From JBCBTD01 sp039818825 (GTDB lineage: Bacteria > Pseudomonadota > Alphaproteobacteria > Geminicoccales > Geminicoccaceae): a DNA stretch of 55,697 nt. Below are positions 42,623 through 51,228 of this stretch, in pieces. Numbering within the stretch: the stretch's first letter is position 1; each line of letters starts with the position of its first letter. A program made the position numbers and the translations under genes. Location: contig JBCBTD010000025.1 in the NCBI GenBank assembly GCA_039818825.1, positions 1-55,697 on the forward strand, given 5' to 3'. The notes below the pieces were generated by a model. That model had not been told where the DNA came from and made no database searches. It saw only the letters and a list, made by a program, of their open reading frames with translations.

Positions 42623-43414
42623 ATGACACGATCGACCAACGGCCTGTTGGTGGCGATGCTCACCGTCCTCCTGACGCTGGGCCTTGCTGGTTGTGGTGGC
42701 AGCGACGAACCGCCTGTCGATGACTATGTCGAGGAGCCGGTCGACGAATTGTACAACCGGGCGATGGATCTGGTCGCCGACCGGGATTTCGTCGGCGCGG
42801 CGCAGGCCTTCGAGGAGGTCGAGCGACAACATCCCTACTCGCAGTGGGCGACCCGCTCGATGTTCATGGCAGCGTGGTCGTTCTACGAGGCCAGGCGCTA
42901 CAACGACGCCATCTACGCGTCTCGCCGGTTCATCGACTGGCATCCGGGCAACGAGAACGTGCCCTACGCGCTCTATCTGATCGCGATGTCCCACTACGAG
43001 CAGATCTCGGACGTTGGCCGCGACCAGCAGCAGACGGCCGATGCGAAGCTCGCGTTGACCGAGCTGATCCAGCGCTATCCGGACACACCCTATGCTCGCG
43101 ATGCCAATCTCAAGCTCGATCTGGTCGAGGACCATCTGGCCGGCAAGGAGATGGAGGTCGGGCGCTACTACCAGAGCCGCAGCCAGTACGTCGGCGCCAT
43201 CAACCGGTTCGAGATCGTGGTCGAGGACTTTCAGACCACGACCCACGTGCCGGAAGCGCTGCATCGTTTGGTCGAGTGCTATCTGGCGCTCGGACTCCGC
43301 GAGGAGGCGATCACCAACGCCGCGGTGCTCGGCTACAACTATCCGGGCAGCGAGTGGTACGAGCGGACCTACGCCCTGGTGACCGACGATCGCCTACCGC
43401 CGCTCGAGCTCTGA
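42623..43414 (+). CDS. bamD: outer membrane protein assembly factor BamD
   Basis: This 263-residue lipoprotein has lipobox LAGC (Cys24) and five TPR repeats, beginning DELYNRAMDLVADRDFVGAAQAFEEVERQHPYSQWA, and the conserved TPYARDANLKLDLVEDHLAGKEMEVGRYY block. It is part of the BAM complex that inserts beta-barrel proteins into the outer membrane. ATG 42623 gives a normal signal peptide; a GTG at 42605 is possible. The order bamD-recN-ligA is conserved in many alphaproteobacteria and supports the taxonomic reading. Confidence 0.93.
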   Translation: MTRSTNGLLVAMLTVLLTLGLAGCGGSDEPPVDDYVEEPVDELYNRAMDLVADRDFVGAAQAFEEVERQHPYSQWATRSMFMAAWSFYEARRYNDAIYASRRFIDWHPGNENVPYALYLIAMSHYEQISDVGRDQQQTADAKLALTELIQRYPDTPYARDANLKLDLVEDHLAGKEMEVGRYYQSRSQYVGAINRFEIVVEDFQTTTHVPEALHRLVECYLALGLREEAITNAAVLGYNYPGSEWYERTYALVTDDRLPPLEL

Positions 43415-43519
43415 CGCGCCGACCGCCGTCGTGGACGCACCGCGCCGCCGCGCAGGGTGGGATGAATGGAGCGGAGCTTTCGGCACTCCCCGACGGCGCG
43501 CTGGCGCCCCGCGGCGGCC

Positions 43520-45196
43520 ATGCTCGTCGCGCTGACCGTGCAGGACGTCGTCATCGTCGACCGCCTCGATCTGGTGTTCGCCGGGCAGCTCGGCGTGCTG
43601 ACCGGTGAGACCGGTGCCGGCAAGTCGATCCTGCTCGACGCGCTGGGCCTCGCTTGCGGTGGCCGGGCCGATCGCGGGCTGGTCCGGACCGGCGCCGACC
43701 AAGCCCGGGTGACAGCGGTGTTTCGTGTCGCCCCGGACCATGAGGCGCGCGCGGTGGCGGCGGCGGCGGGCCTGGAGCTCGACGGCGACGAGTTGGTGCT
43801 GCGCCGCGTCCTCCAGGTCGACGGCCGCAGCCGGGCATTCGTCAACGATCAGCCGGTGACGTCGACGCTGCTGCGTGCGTTGGGCGCCATGCTCCTGGAG
43901 GTCCACGGCCAGAACGAGCAACTGAGCCTGTTCGATCGCGCGGCGCAGCGCGACCTCCTGGACGCCTATGGCGGCCACGGTGCGCTGCGCGCCGCCTGCC
44001 GCGAAACGCACGACGAGCGACGCGCCGCCGAGGCGGCCCGCGACCTCCTGGTCGAGACGGTTGAGCGGGCCCGCCGCGACGAGGAGTATCTCCGCCACCG
44101 CCTCGCGGAGCTCGACGACCTGGCCCCCGAGCTTGGTGAAGAGGAACGGCTCGCCGAACTGCGCACGGTACTGCTCGCCCGCGGCCGGCTGACGACCGCA
44201 CTAGCCGACGCCGGGGCGATGGTGGCTGGCAGCGATGGCGCGCTGGACCGCGTGGCGCGGGCCGAGCGCGGGCTCGAGCGACAGGCCGAGGCCGCGGGCG
44301 AGCTGTTCCAGCAGCCGTTGGCAGCGTTGGAACGGGCGCGGATCGAGCTGGACGAGGCCGCCGGCCGACTCGACGACGTGGCGGCGCAGTTGCGGGACGC
44401 CGGCGAGGACACCGGCCGGGTGGAGGACCGGTTGTTCGCGCTGCGCGATGCCGCGCGCAAGCATCGGGTCTCCGCCGACGGGCTGGTCGCGCTGCGCGGG
44501 GAGACGGCGACCGCGCTCGCCGAGCTGGCGGACGCCACCGGTTCGCTGGCCGCGACCGAAACGAGGCTCGCGGCTGCCGTCGAAGCGCATGGCGAGGCGA
44601 CCGCAGCGCTCGGCGACGCGCGTCGGCGCGCGGCCGAGCGGTTGGCCGAAGCGGTCATGGTCGAGCTGCCGCCCTTGAAGCTGGAGCGCGTGCGGTTCGT
44701 CGTGGAACTCGAGACACTGCCGCCGGAGAACACCGGGCCCGACGGCGGCGATCAGGTCGAATTCCTGGTGGCGACGACGCCTGGTCGTGCCCCTGGCCCG
44801 CTCGCCAAGATCGCTTCGGGTGGCGAGCTCGCACGGATCATGCTGGCCCTGAAGGTCGTGCTCGCCCGGCTGGGTGCTGCGGCCACGCTGGTGTTCGACG
44901 AGATCGACAGCGGCATCGGCGGGGCCACCGCCGATGCCGTGGGCGAACGGCTGGCCCGGCTCGGGCGGGAGCGCCAGGTGCTGGTCGTGACTCATGCGCC
45001 GCAGGTTGCGGCACGCGCGGCCCATCACCTCAAGGTCGAGAAGTCGGTCGACGACGACGTGACGACGCTCACGGTCCGGGCGCTCGAAGGAGCGGCCCGG
45101 CGCGAGGAGATCGCCCGCATGCTCGCTGGCGCCACCGTCACCGAGGCAGCGCGCGCGGCCGCGGCCAGCTTGCTGGCTGCCGAAGCGGGAGGCTGA
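43520..45196 (+). CDS. recN: DNA repair protein RecN
   Basis: This 558-residue SMC-like ATPase acts in double-strand break repair. Walker A GETGAGKS is at residues 29-36. Two long coiled-coil arms, very rich in Ala, Arg and Glu, span about 150-350. The C-terminal ATPase half has signature ASGGELARIMLALK and Walker B TLVFDEIDSGIGG. ATG 43520 gives the typical RecN start MLVALTVQDVVIVDRLDL. An ATG at 43466 with a better ribosome-binding site would add 18 residues not seen in the family. Confidence 0.93.
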   Translation: MLVALTVQDVVIVDRLDLVFAGQLGVLTGETGAGKSILLDALGLACGGRADRGLVRTGADQARVTAVFRVAPDHEARAVAAAAGLELDGDELVLRRVLQVDGRSRAFVNDQPVTSTLLRALGAMLLEVHGQNEQLSLFDRAAQRDLLDAYGGHGALRAACRETHDERRAAEAARDLLVETVERARRDEEYLRHRLAELDDLAPELGEEERLAELRTVLLARGRLTTALADAGAMVAGSDGALDRVARAERGLERQAEAAGELFQQPLAALERARIELDEAAGRLDDVAAQLRDAGEDTGRVEDRLFALRDAARKHRVSADGLVALRGETATALAELADATGSLAATETRLAAAVEAHGEATAALGDARRRAAERLAEAVMVELPPLKLERVRFVVELETLPPENTGPDGGDQVEFLVATTPGRAPGPLAKIASGGELARIMLALKVVLARLGAAATLVFDEIDSGIGGATADAVGERLARLGRERQVLVVTHAPQVAARAAHHLKVEKSVDDDVTTLTVRALEGAARREEIARMLAGATVTEAARAAAASLLAAEAGG

Positions 45197-45199
45197 ACC

Positions 45200-47329
45200 A
45201 TGAGCCCGCGCGCCGCCGAACCGGCCCCGGTGGACGACCTCGACGAAACCGCTGCGGCGGCCGAGCTGGCCGAACTCGCCGCGACCATCGCCCATCACGA
45301 CCGCCGCTACTACCAAGCCGACGCGCCGGAGATCGACGACGCCGCCTACGACCGCTTGCGCCGGCGCAACACGCAGATCGAGGCACGCTTTCCGGCCCTC
45401 GTCCGTCCGGACAGCCCATCCAACCGGGTCGGTGCGCCGCCGGTCGCCAGCTTCGGCAAGGTCCGCCACCGGGTGCCGATGCTGTCGCTCGACAACGCGT
45501 TCGATGCCGCCGACGTCGGCGACTTCGTCGCCCAGATCCGACGCTTTTTTCGCCTCGATGATACGGTGCCCCTAGCGTTTGTCGCTGAGCCCAAGATCGA
45601 CGGGCTCTCCGCGACCTTGCGCTACGAAGCAGGGCTGCTGGTCCAGGGTGCGACCCGCGGCGATGGCAGCGAGGGCGAGGACGTCACTCCCAACCTTCGA
45701 ACCTTGCGCGACGTGCCGCAGCAATTGGCGGGCGACGCGCCAGCCGTCCTCGAGGTGCGCGGCGAGGTCTACATGGAGCACGCCGATTTCGCTGCACTGA
45801 ACGAGGCGCGCGCCGCTGCCGGCGAGCCGGCGTTCGCCAATCCAAGGAATTCGGCCGCTGGTAGTCTCCGTCAGCTCGACTCGACGATCACCGCCAGCCG
45901 GCGCCTCCGCTTCTTCGCCTATGGCTGGGGCGAAGCCGAGCCGCCGATCACCGGTACCTACAGCGGCTTTCTGGGACGGCTACGCGCGCTCGGCTTTCGC
46001 ACCAACCCACGGACCACGATCGTCAACACCGTCGATGAGTTGGTAGCTTTTCATGCCGCGCTTGACGCCGAGCGGGCCGGGCTCGGCTACGATATCGACG
46101 GGGTCGTCTACAAGCTGGAAAGGATCGATCTGCAGGAGCGTCGAGGCTTCGTCGGCCGGACGCCGCGTTGGGCCATAGCCCACAAGTTCGCCGCCGAGCG
46201 CGCCATGACGAGACTGCTCGACATCCAGCTACAGATCGGCCGGACCGGCGCGATGACGCCGGTAGCCGTCCTCGAAAAGGTGACCGTCGGCGGTGTGGTG
46301 GTCGGCCGGGCGACGCTTCACAACGAGGATTACATCAACGACAAGGACATCCGCGTCGGCGACACCGTCGTCATCCAACGCGCTGGCGACGTCATCCCGC
46401 AGGTGCTGGAGGTCGTGCGCGACCGTCGGCCTGAAGGGACCAGCCTCTTCGTTTGGCCGGACGTTTGTCCGGCCTGCGGCAGCCACGCGGTTCGGCCGGA
46501 CGGCGAGGCGGTGCGCCGCTGCACCGGCGGTTTGATTTGCCCGGCGCAGCTCGAAGGCCGGTTGGAACATGCGGTCGGCCGTGACGCCCTGGACATCGAG
46601 GGCCTAGGCCGGCTGCAGATTCCCCAACTGATCGAGGCCGGCTTGCTGGCTTCGCCCGCCGACCTGTTCCGCCTCACCAAAAACCCCGAGCGCCGAGCGC
46701 GGCTGCTCGGGCTAGAGCGATGGGCCGAGAAGAAAGCCGAGAAGCTGGCGGCTGCCATCGATGCGCGGCGGCAGGTGCCGCTCGACCGTTTCCTCTACGC
46801 CCTCGGCATCCGCTACATCGGTGAGGTCAACGCCCGGGTGATCGCCCGGCACTATGGCGATCTCGAGGCGTTGCTACGCGCGATGGCGGCGTTGGCTGAG
46901 GCTGACGAAGCGGTGACTGCGGAGCTCGCCGACGTCGACGGTGTCGGCCCACGGCTCGTGACCGAGCTTCGCGAGTTCTTCGCCGAAGCGAAGAACGTCG
47001 CCGCCGTTCGAGACCTCCTGACCGAGGTCGAGGTCGTGGCCCCTGAACCCGTGGGCGGCGAAGGTGCGGCGCTCTCCGGCAAGACCGTGGTCTTCACCGG
47101 TTCGCTGGAGAAGATGAGCCGCGCCGAAGCCAAGGCACTGGCGGAAAAGCTCGGCGCCAAGGTCGCCGGTTCGGTGTCGAAGAACACCGACCTCGTCATC
47201 GTCGGCGGTGACGCCGGTTCCAAGGCGAAGAAAGCGGCGGCGTTGGGGGTCGAGACGCTGGACGAGGCCGGTTGGCTGGCACTGGCCGGCGTGGCGCCGA
47301 CCGGCGAAGGGCCGCCCTCGTCGCCCTGA
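45200..47329 (+). CDS. ligA: NAD-dependent DNA ligase LigA
   Basis: This 709-residue replicative ligase has, in order, the Ia domain (HHDRRYYQADAPEIDDAAYDRL), the adenylation domain with active-site Lys132 in EPKIDGLSATL, an OB fold, a four-Cys zinc finger (CPACGSH...CTGGLICPAQ), the HhH domain and a C-terminal BRCT domain (from about 618, ALSGKTVVFTGSLEKMSRAEAK). All are intact. It begins 3 bp after recN ends, so the genes are co-transcribed. Confidence 0.96.
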   Translation: MSPRAAEPAPVDDLDETAAAAELAELAATIAHHDRRYYQADAPEIDDAAYDRLRRRNTQIEARFPALVRPDSPSNRVGAPPVASFGKVRHRVPMLSLDNAFDAADVGDFVAQIRRFFRLDDTVPLAFVAEPKIDGLSATLRYEAGLLVQGATRGDGSEGEDVTPNLRTLRDVPQQLAGDAPAVLEVRGEVYMEHADFAALNEARAAAGEPAFANPRNSAAGSLRQLDSTITASRRLRFFAYGWGEAEPPITGTYSGFLGRLRALGFRTNPRTTIVNTVDELVAFHAALDAERAGLGYDIDGVVYKLERIDLQERRGFVGRTPRWAIAHKFAAERAMTRLLDIQLQIGRTGAMTPVAVLEKVTVGGVVVGRATLHNEDYINDKDIRVGDTVVIQRAGDVIPQVLEVVRDRRPEGTSLFVWPDVCPACGSHAVRPDGEAVRRCTGGLICPAQLEGRLEHAVGRDALDIEGLGRLQIPQLIEAGLLASPADLFRLTKNPERRARLLGLERWAEKKAEKLAAAIDARRQVPLDRFLYALGIRYIGEVNARVIARHYGDLEALLRAMAALAEADEAVTAELADVDGVGPRLVTELREFFAEAKNVAAVRDLLTEVEVVAPEPVGGEGAALSGKTVVFTGSLEKMSRAEAKALAEKLGAKVAGSVSKNTDLVIVGGDAGSKAKKAAALGVETLDEAGWLALAGVAPTGEGPPSSP

Positions 47330-47708
47330 CACCGCGGTCGGCATTGGTGCCGCCTGCCTGCGGCACCCCCACCCCGCTCGGGCGAGCATGGTATCAGGGC
47401 CTGACGCACCGCCTTGTTCTGAAGATGCAAGGAACGGCGCGGCGCGGGCTGGTGTTTCGTGGTTGGACGGAGAGCGGACGAAGCGGCTGATCGACGGTAC
47501 GCTCGAAAGTCGCCATCCAGCGAAGCCGTGACGGCATAGGGAACACTGCACCCCACGATGGCTGGCTCTGCTTCACGGCCCTCACACATGTCGCCCAGCT
47601 CCGCTCGGGATGCATGAATGACCGCCCAGGTTCTGGTAGGTACAGTTGCCCGAAGCGGAGGCGCGCTTCGAGCCTTCGGGGGGGCACGTTGCAGACAGGA
47701 GCGACCGC
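47330..47708. other. intergenic stretch, nothing recognised
   Basis: The 379 bp between ligA and the VOC gene show no frame with convincing codon use or start signals on either strand, no tRNA and no clear hairpin with a T run. It begins a looser section of the window that continues to 51228. Confidence 0.5.
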
Positions 47709-48125
47709 ATGCTGAGCTACATCAGAGTTGGTTCCAACGACATCCCGCTCTCTGGGCGCTTCTACGCGGCGGTCCTGACCCCGCTCGGTTACAGGAAGGA
47801 GGAAGTGCCGAACGGCATCGAATTCACCTTTCCGGACGTGCCCGGCCGGTCCAGCGGCCCCGCCGCGGTATACGTGGGGAAGCCATATGACGGGAAGGAC
47901 GCGACCGTTGGCAACGGCTCCATGACGGCCTTCCAAGCCGAGACGCATGAGATGGTCCGTAACCTTCACGCTGCTGGTCTTCAGGCGGGCGGCTCCGACG
48001 AGGGCGCTCCCGGCTTCCGGGCCGAGTACGGCGATCGCTTCTATGTCGGATATCTCCGCGATCCCCTGGGCAACAAGGTCGCGATCTACTGCGCGAACCC
48101 GGCAGAGGGAGCTCGGGGCCGCTGA
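47709..48125 (+). CDS. VOC-superfamily (glyoxalase-like) protein
   Basis: This 138-residue protein has the paired beta-alpha-beta-beta-beta modules of the vicinal oxygen chelate fold. SYIRVGSNDIPLSGRFYAAVLTPLGY opens the first, and RFYVGYLRDPLGNKVAIYC closes the second. Many of these act on small molecules or confer resistance; some bind no metal. The usual first metal His is Arg here (YIRVGS), so classical glyoxalase chemistry is doubtful. AGGAG six bases upstream supports ATG 47709. Confidence 0.82.
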   Translation: MLSYIRVGSNDIPLSGRFYAAVLTPLGYRKEEVPNGIEFTFPDVPGRSSGPAAVYVGKPYDGKDATVGNGSMTAFQAETHEMVRNLHAAGLQAGGSDEGAPGFRAEYGDRFYVGYLRDPLGNKVAIYCANPAEGARGR

Positions 48126-48621
48126 ACTCAGCAAGCTGGGCCTCCACTTCGTTCAGCAGACGATCGATCGAGTCGTCGCCCGGCGCGATGCGCAGCGGCG
48201 AAGTCGATGCAGCGTCGAGCGCTGCTCAACGACGTCGGCGATGTGATGGAACAAGATCTACGTTGAGGCGGCGGTCTACCGCGCCTGCTTCAGTGATGAG
48301 CACGTCGGCTTTGGGTCAGCTTCTACCAAGCCGCGCCGAGCCGCCTGGACTGCTACAGGCCGATCCTTCCCATGCCGATCGGCCGGGCCTTCGCCTCCTC
48401 CTAGCGCAACGCAGCCACCGAGCGCCCTTCAGCCCTCGAGGAGGGGAAGCGGGCTTGGCTGTACGCCCTTCGCTCGTCCGTACTTCGCCAGAACGGAGCC
48501 AAACCACCGAGGTTCTGGACGCTAGTGTTGGCGCGTCGGAACCCGCGGCGATGCACGGCAGCTGCGGCGGTGCCAGAGGGGACCGTTTTGGTCTAGGAGC
48601 CATCACACCTTGGCCTCCGAA
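48126..48621. other. intergenic stretch with a possible helical remnant
   Basis: These 496 bp have no complete gene. On the minus strand about 25 codons near 48120-48200 read as an amphipathic helix (LRIAPGDDSIDRLLNEVEAQ), but stops and lack of a start on either side leave only a possible decayed gene. Nothing else recognised. Confidence 0.4.
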
Positions 48622-49746
48622 CTATGGGGTCCGGCGGACTTCCAGCCTGCCCCCCACAGAAGGTCCGTAGTCGACGTAGCCTGTCGGTCCGCCGCCATAG
48701 AGCTTGGACGCGTCATAGTCCACGAGCGGAAGCCCCAGGGCCAACCGCGCCGGGAGGTCCGGGTTGGCAACGAAGGGACGCCCGAAGGCGACCAGATCGG
48801 CGAGGCCGAACTCGATGATCGCATCGCCCCGCGCTCTGTCGAAGCGACCGGCGACGATGATCGTGCCGGAGTAGGTCTGTCGCAGGGCGATCCGGAATTC
48901 GCCCGGCACACTGGGCTCATCGTCCCAATCCGCCTCGACGACGTGGATGTAGGCGATGCCCAGCCGATCCAGTTCTGCGGCTGCCATGAGGATCGTGTCG
49001 ACCGCCATGTCGTCGTCCATGCCTCGCTCTGTGATGAACGGCGCGAGACGAATGCCGGTGCGCTCGGCGCCCACTTCGGCGGCGACGGCTTGCGCCACCT
49101 CCTGAAGGAATCGGATCCGGTTCTCAGGATCGCCGCCATACTTGTCGGTTCGTGCGTTCGACGTGCCGCGCAAAAACTGGTCGATCAGATAGCCGTTGGC
49201 GCCATGGATCTCTACGCCGTCGAAGCCAGCGCTCATGGCACTTGCCGCCGCCCGGCGATAGTCGTCGATGATGTCAGCGATCTCCGCCAGCTCGAGCGCA
49301 CGGGGTGTCGGACATGCCACCATGCCGCCGGCGCCGGTTTCGGTATCGGCGATCCACACCGATGCCTTCGGCGCGATCGCCGAAGGCGCGACGGGCCGTT
49401 CCCCGCCGTGAAAGCTCGCATGGCTCATTCGGCCGACATGCCACAGCTGCAGAAACATGCGCCCGCCCGCTTCGTGGACGGCGTTGGTGACGATGCGCCA
49501 GCCGGCGATTTGGACGTCCGAGTGGATCCCCGGCGTGAAGGAGTAACCTTTGCCCTGAGGCGATATCTGCGTGGCTTCGCTGATGATGAGCCCCGCGCTG
49601 GCCCGCTGGGCGTAGTATTCAGCCATCAGCTTGTTGGGAACGTCGCCCGGCTGGGTCGTACGACAACGGGTCATCGGCGCCATCACGATCCGGATCGGCA
49701 GATGCAGGTCGCCGAGCTGATGGCTTTGGAATAGTTCGTTTTGCAT
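48622..49746 (-). CDS. NADH:flavin oxidoreductase, old yellow enzyme family
   Basis: This 374-residue FMN enzyme is of the NemA/OYE type, reducing activated alkenes, nitro compounds or electrophiles. It shows IRIVMAPMTRCRTTQPGDVPN at the start, QLWHVGRMSH, the FDGVEIHGANGYLIDQFLRGTSNARTDKYGGDPENR signature region with its His-x2-Asn proton-donor site, and VAFGRPFVANPDLP at the FMN phosphate end. GGAGACA six bases before ATG 49746 sets the start. It is divergent from the LysR gene, which probably controls it. Such pairs respond to reactive electrophiles. Confidence 0.93.
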   Translation of the reverse strand: MQNELFQSHQLGDLHLPIRIVMAPMTRCRTTQPGDVPNKLMAEYYAQRASAGLIISEATQISPQGKGYSFTPGIHSDVQIAGWRIVTNAVHEAGGRMFLQLWHVGRMSHASFHGGERPVAPSAIAPKASVWIADTETGAGGMVACPTPRALELAEIADIIDDYRRAAASAMSAGFDGVEIHGANGYLIDQFLRGTSNARTDKYGGDPENRIRFLQEVAQAVAAEVGAERTGIRLAPFITERGMDDDMAVDTILMAAAELDRLGIAYIHVVEADWDDEPSVPGEFRIALRQTYSGTIIVAGRFDRARGDAIIEFGLADLVAFGRPFVANPDLPARLALGLPLVDYDASKLYGGGPTGYVDYGPSVGGRLEVRRTP

Positions 49747-49843
49747 GACTGTCTCCAGGGATTCCTTTGGGCTCGCGCGGTCTGTCGCGCTCATCACCCC
49801 AGAGACTGGAGGGTCATTGGCGGCTTTGAGAACACGCCTTGCC

Positions 49844-49860
49844 CTAAAGGCAGCTTTTAG
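49844..49860. promoter_or_regulatory. CTAAA-N7-TTTAG dyad, candidate LysR-type operator
   Basis: A 5-bp inverted repeat with a 7-bp centre lies between the divergent oxidoreductase and LysR genes, 15 bp before the LysR start. Another CTAAAAG copy follows at 49866-49872. LysR-type sites are short dyads of this sort; the assignment is from position. Confidence 0.45.
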
Positions 49861-49874
49861 CCCACCTAAAAGAT

Positions 49875-50774
49875 ATGGACCTTCTTTCAGACCTGCGGCT
49901 GTTCGCGAGGATCGTGGCGAGCGGTAGCCTGTCCGCCGCCGGGCGGGAGATGGGGCTTTCGCCCGGTGCGGTAAGCCAGCGTCTCAAGGCTCTGGAACGA
50001 CGCTATGCAGCTCCGCTCTTGAACCGATCAAGCAGAGCTCTGTCGCTGACCGACGAAGGCAAGACACTGCTGCAAGCAGCGCACAGCATCATCGGCGAAG
50101 CGGACGCGCTGGAGGCCGCGTTCGCCCGAAAGAACCAGGGCCTTGTCGGCCGCTTGCGCGTTGCCGCGCCGTCGGATTTGGGTCGCCAGTTGGTTGCGCC
50201 GCTGCTGTTGGAGTTCGCCGCCGCCAATGCCGGTCTATGTCCGGAGCTGCACCTGGACGACGCCCTCGACGATCCCGTCAGTCAGGATTTCGATGTCACG
50301 TTCCGTTACGGCAATCTCGAGGACAGCGCGCTTGTAGGGCGCTCGATAGCCGCCAATCGTCGCGTCGTGGTGGGCGCACCGGCTTACTTTGCGACCCACG
50401 GGGTACCACATCGACCAGCCGACCTCCGAGCGCACAAATGCTTAGTTCTTGTCAGAGGGAGGGAGCGTTTGGATCGCTGGGCGTTCATTGTCGATCGAGA
50501 GGAAGTCGTGCAGGCGGTCCACGCGACGCTCGCAGTGAATGATGGCGAATTGCTTCGACGCTGGGCGATCGCTGGACACGGCATCGCCCTGAAATCGATG
50601 CTCGACGTGAAGGCCGACCTCGCAGCGGGACGGCTGATCAGGGTGCTCGACGACTACACGCCGGCAAGCGTCGGCGCCCAGATCCTCTTCCCGTCGGCGC
50701 GGCGCGACACACCGCGCGTCCGCGCTTTCGTCGACGCCGCGATCCGACGCTGCGAGGCGTTCTTCGGAGACTGA
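49875..50774 (+). CDS. LysR-family transcriptional regulator
   Basis: This 299-residue regulator has an N-terminal winged helix (LRLFARIVASGSLSAAGREMGLSPGAVSQRLKALERRYAAPLLNR) and a type-2 periplasmic-binding-like effector domain from residue 90. It belongs to the large group related to DsdC/AaeR-like activators of redox and aromatic responses. Its divergent neighbour, an old yellow enzyme, is the likely target. It is followed by a 454-bp gap. Confidence 0.9.
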   Translation: MDLLSDLRLFARIVASGSLSAAGREMGLSPGAVSQRLKALERRYAAPLLNRSSRALSLTDEGKTLLQAAHSIIGEADALEAAFARKNQGLVGRLRVAAPSDLGRQLVAPLLLEFAAANAGLCPELHLDDALDDPVSQDFDVTFRYGNLEDSALVGRSIAANRRVVVGAPAYFATHGVPHRPADLRAHKCLVLVRGRERLDRWAFIVDREEVVQAVHATLAVNDGELLRRWAIAGHGIALKSMLDVKADLAAGRLIRVLDDYTPASVGAQILFPSARRDTPRVRAFVDAAIRRCEAFFGD

Positions 50775-51228
50775 TCTTCCTCGCTCGGGACTCGGGCATC
50801 AGATTCGTCGGCGGTTGGAGGGTGTGCGAAAAGTTGCTGATCGCCGCGTGGGTTGCTCTCGAGCAATGGGCGCAGCCAAACACCACGCGACGTCCAGCAA
50901 CTCTCCGCCGGAAGCGCCTGCCCTCAACCCGAAGTTGCCGTGCCAGAAACCTGCTCCTTTGGCACGCGTTGCTGGACTGCGCCCCTGGAGCTGGACCATA
51001 TCAGGCGGCGCATTTTGGCGCGTTCACCTCGAAGAACCGACTTACTAGTCGAGATGGCCGCATGACCGCCAAAGGCCGATTTCGGCCATCCAGCTTGCGT
51101 CCGTTCGCCGGGGACCCGTGTCTTCGGAGTGCGACAAAGCGGTGGGGTGGAGAATCGTTCATCTCCATGTCCGCCACGTAGCGACGGCCATCGCTGTGAC
51201 GATCGCCGCGCGCTGGCGCGTTTCGAAC
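50775..51228. other. intergenic stretch, only a short palindrome seen
   Basis: These 454 bp hold no supported gene. A small dyad GGCCGA-TT-TCGGCC lies at 51074-51087. Base composition is more even than in the neighbouring genes. It may include remnants of a lost gene, but no frame is readable. Confidence 0.4.

Noticed and set aside
47330..48621. tRNA, tmRNA or small RNA in the long gaps after ligA
   Set aside because: No tRNA-like arm pattern, GTTCGA-type T loop or terminator with T run could be found by eye.
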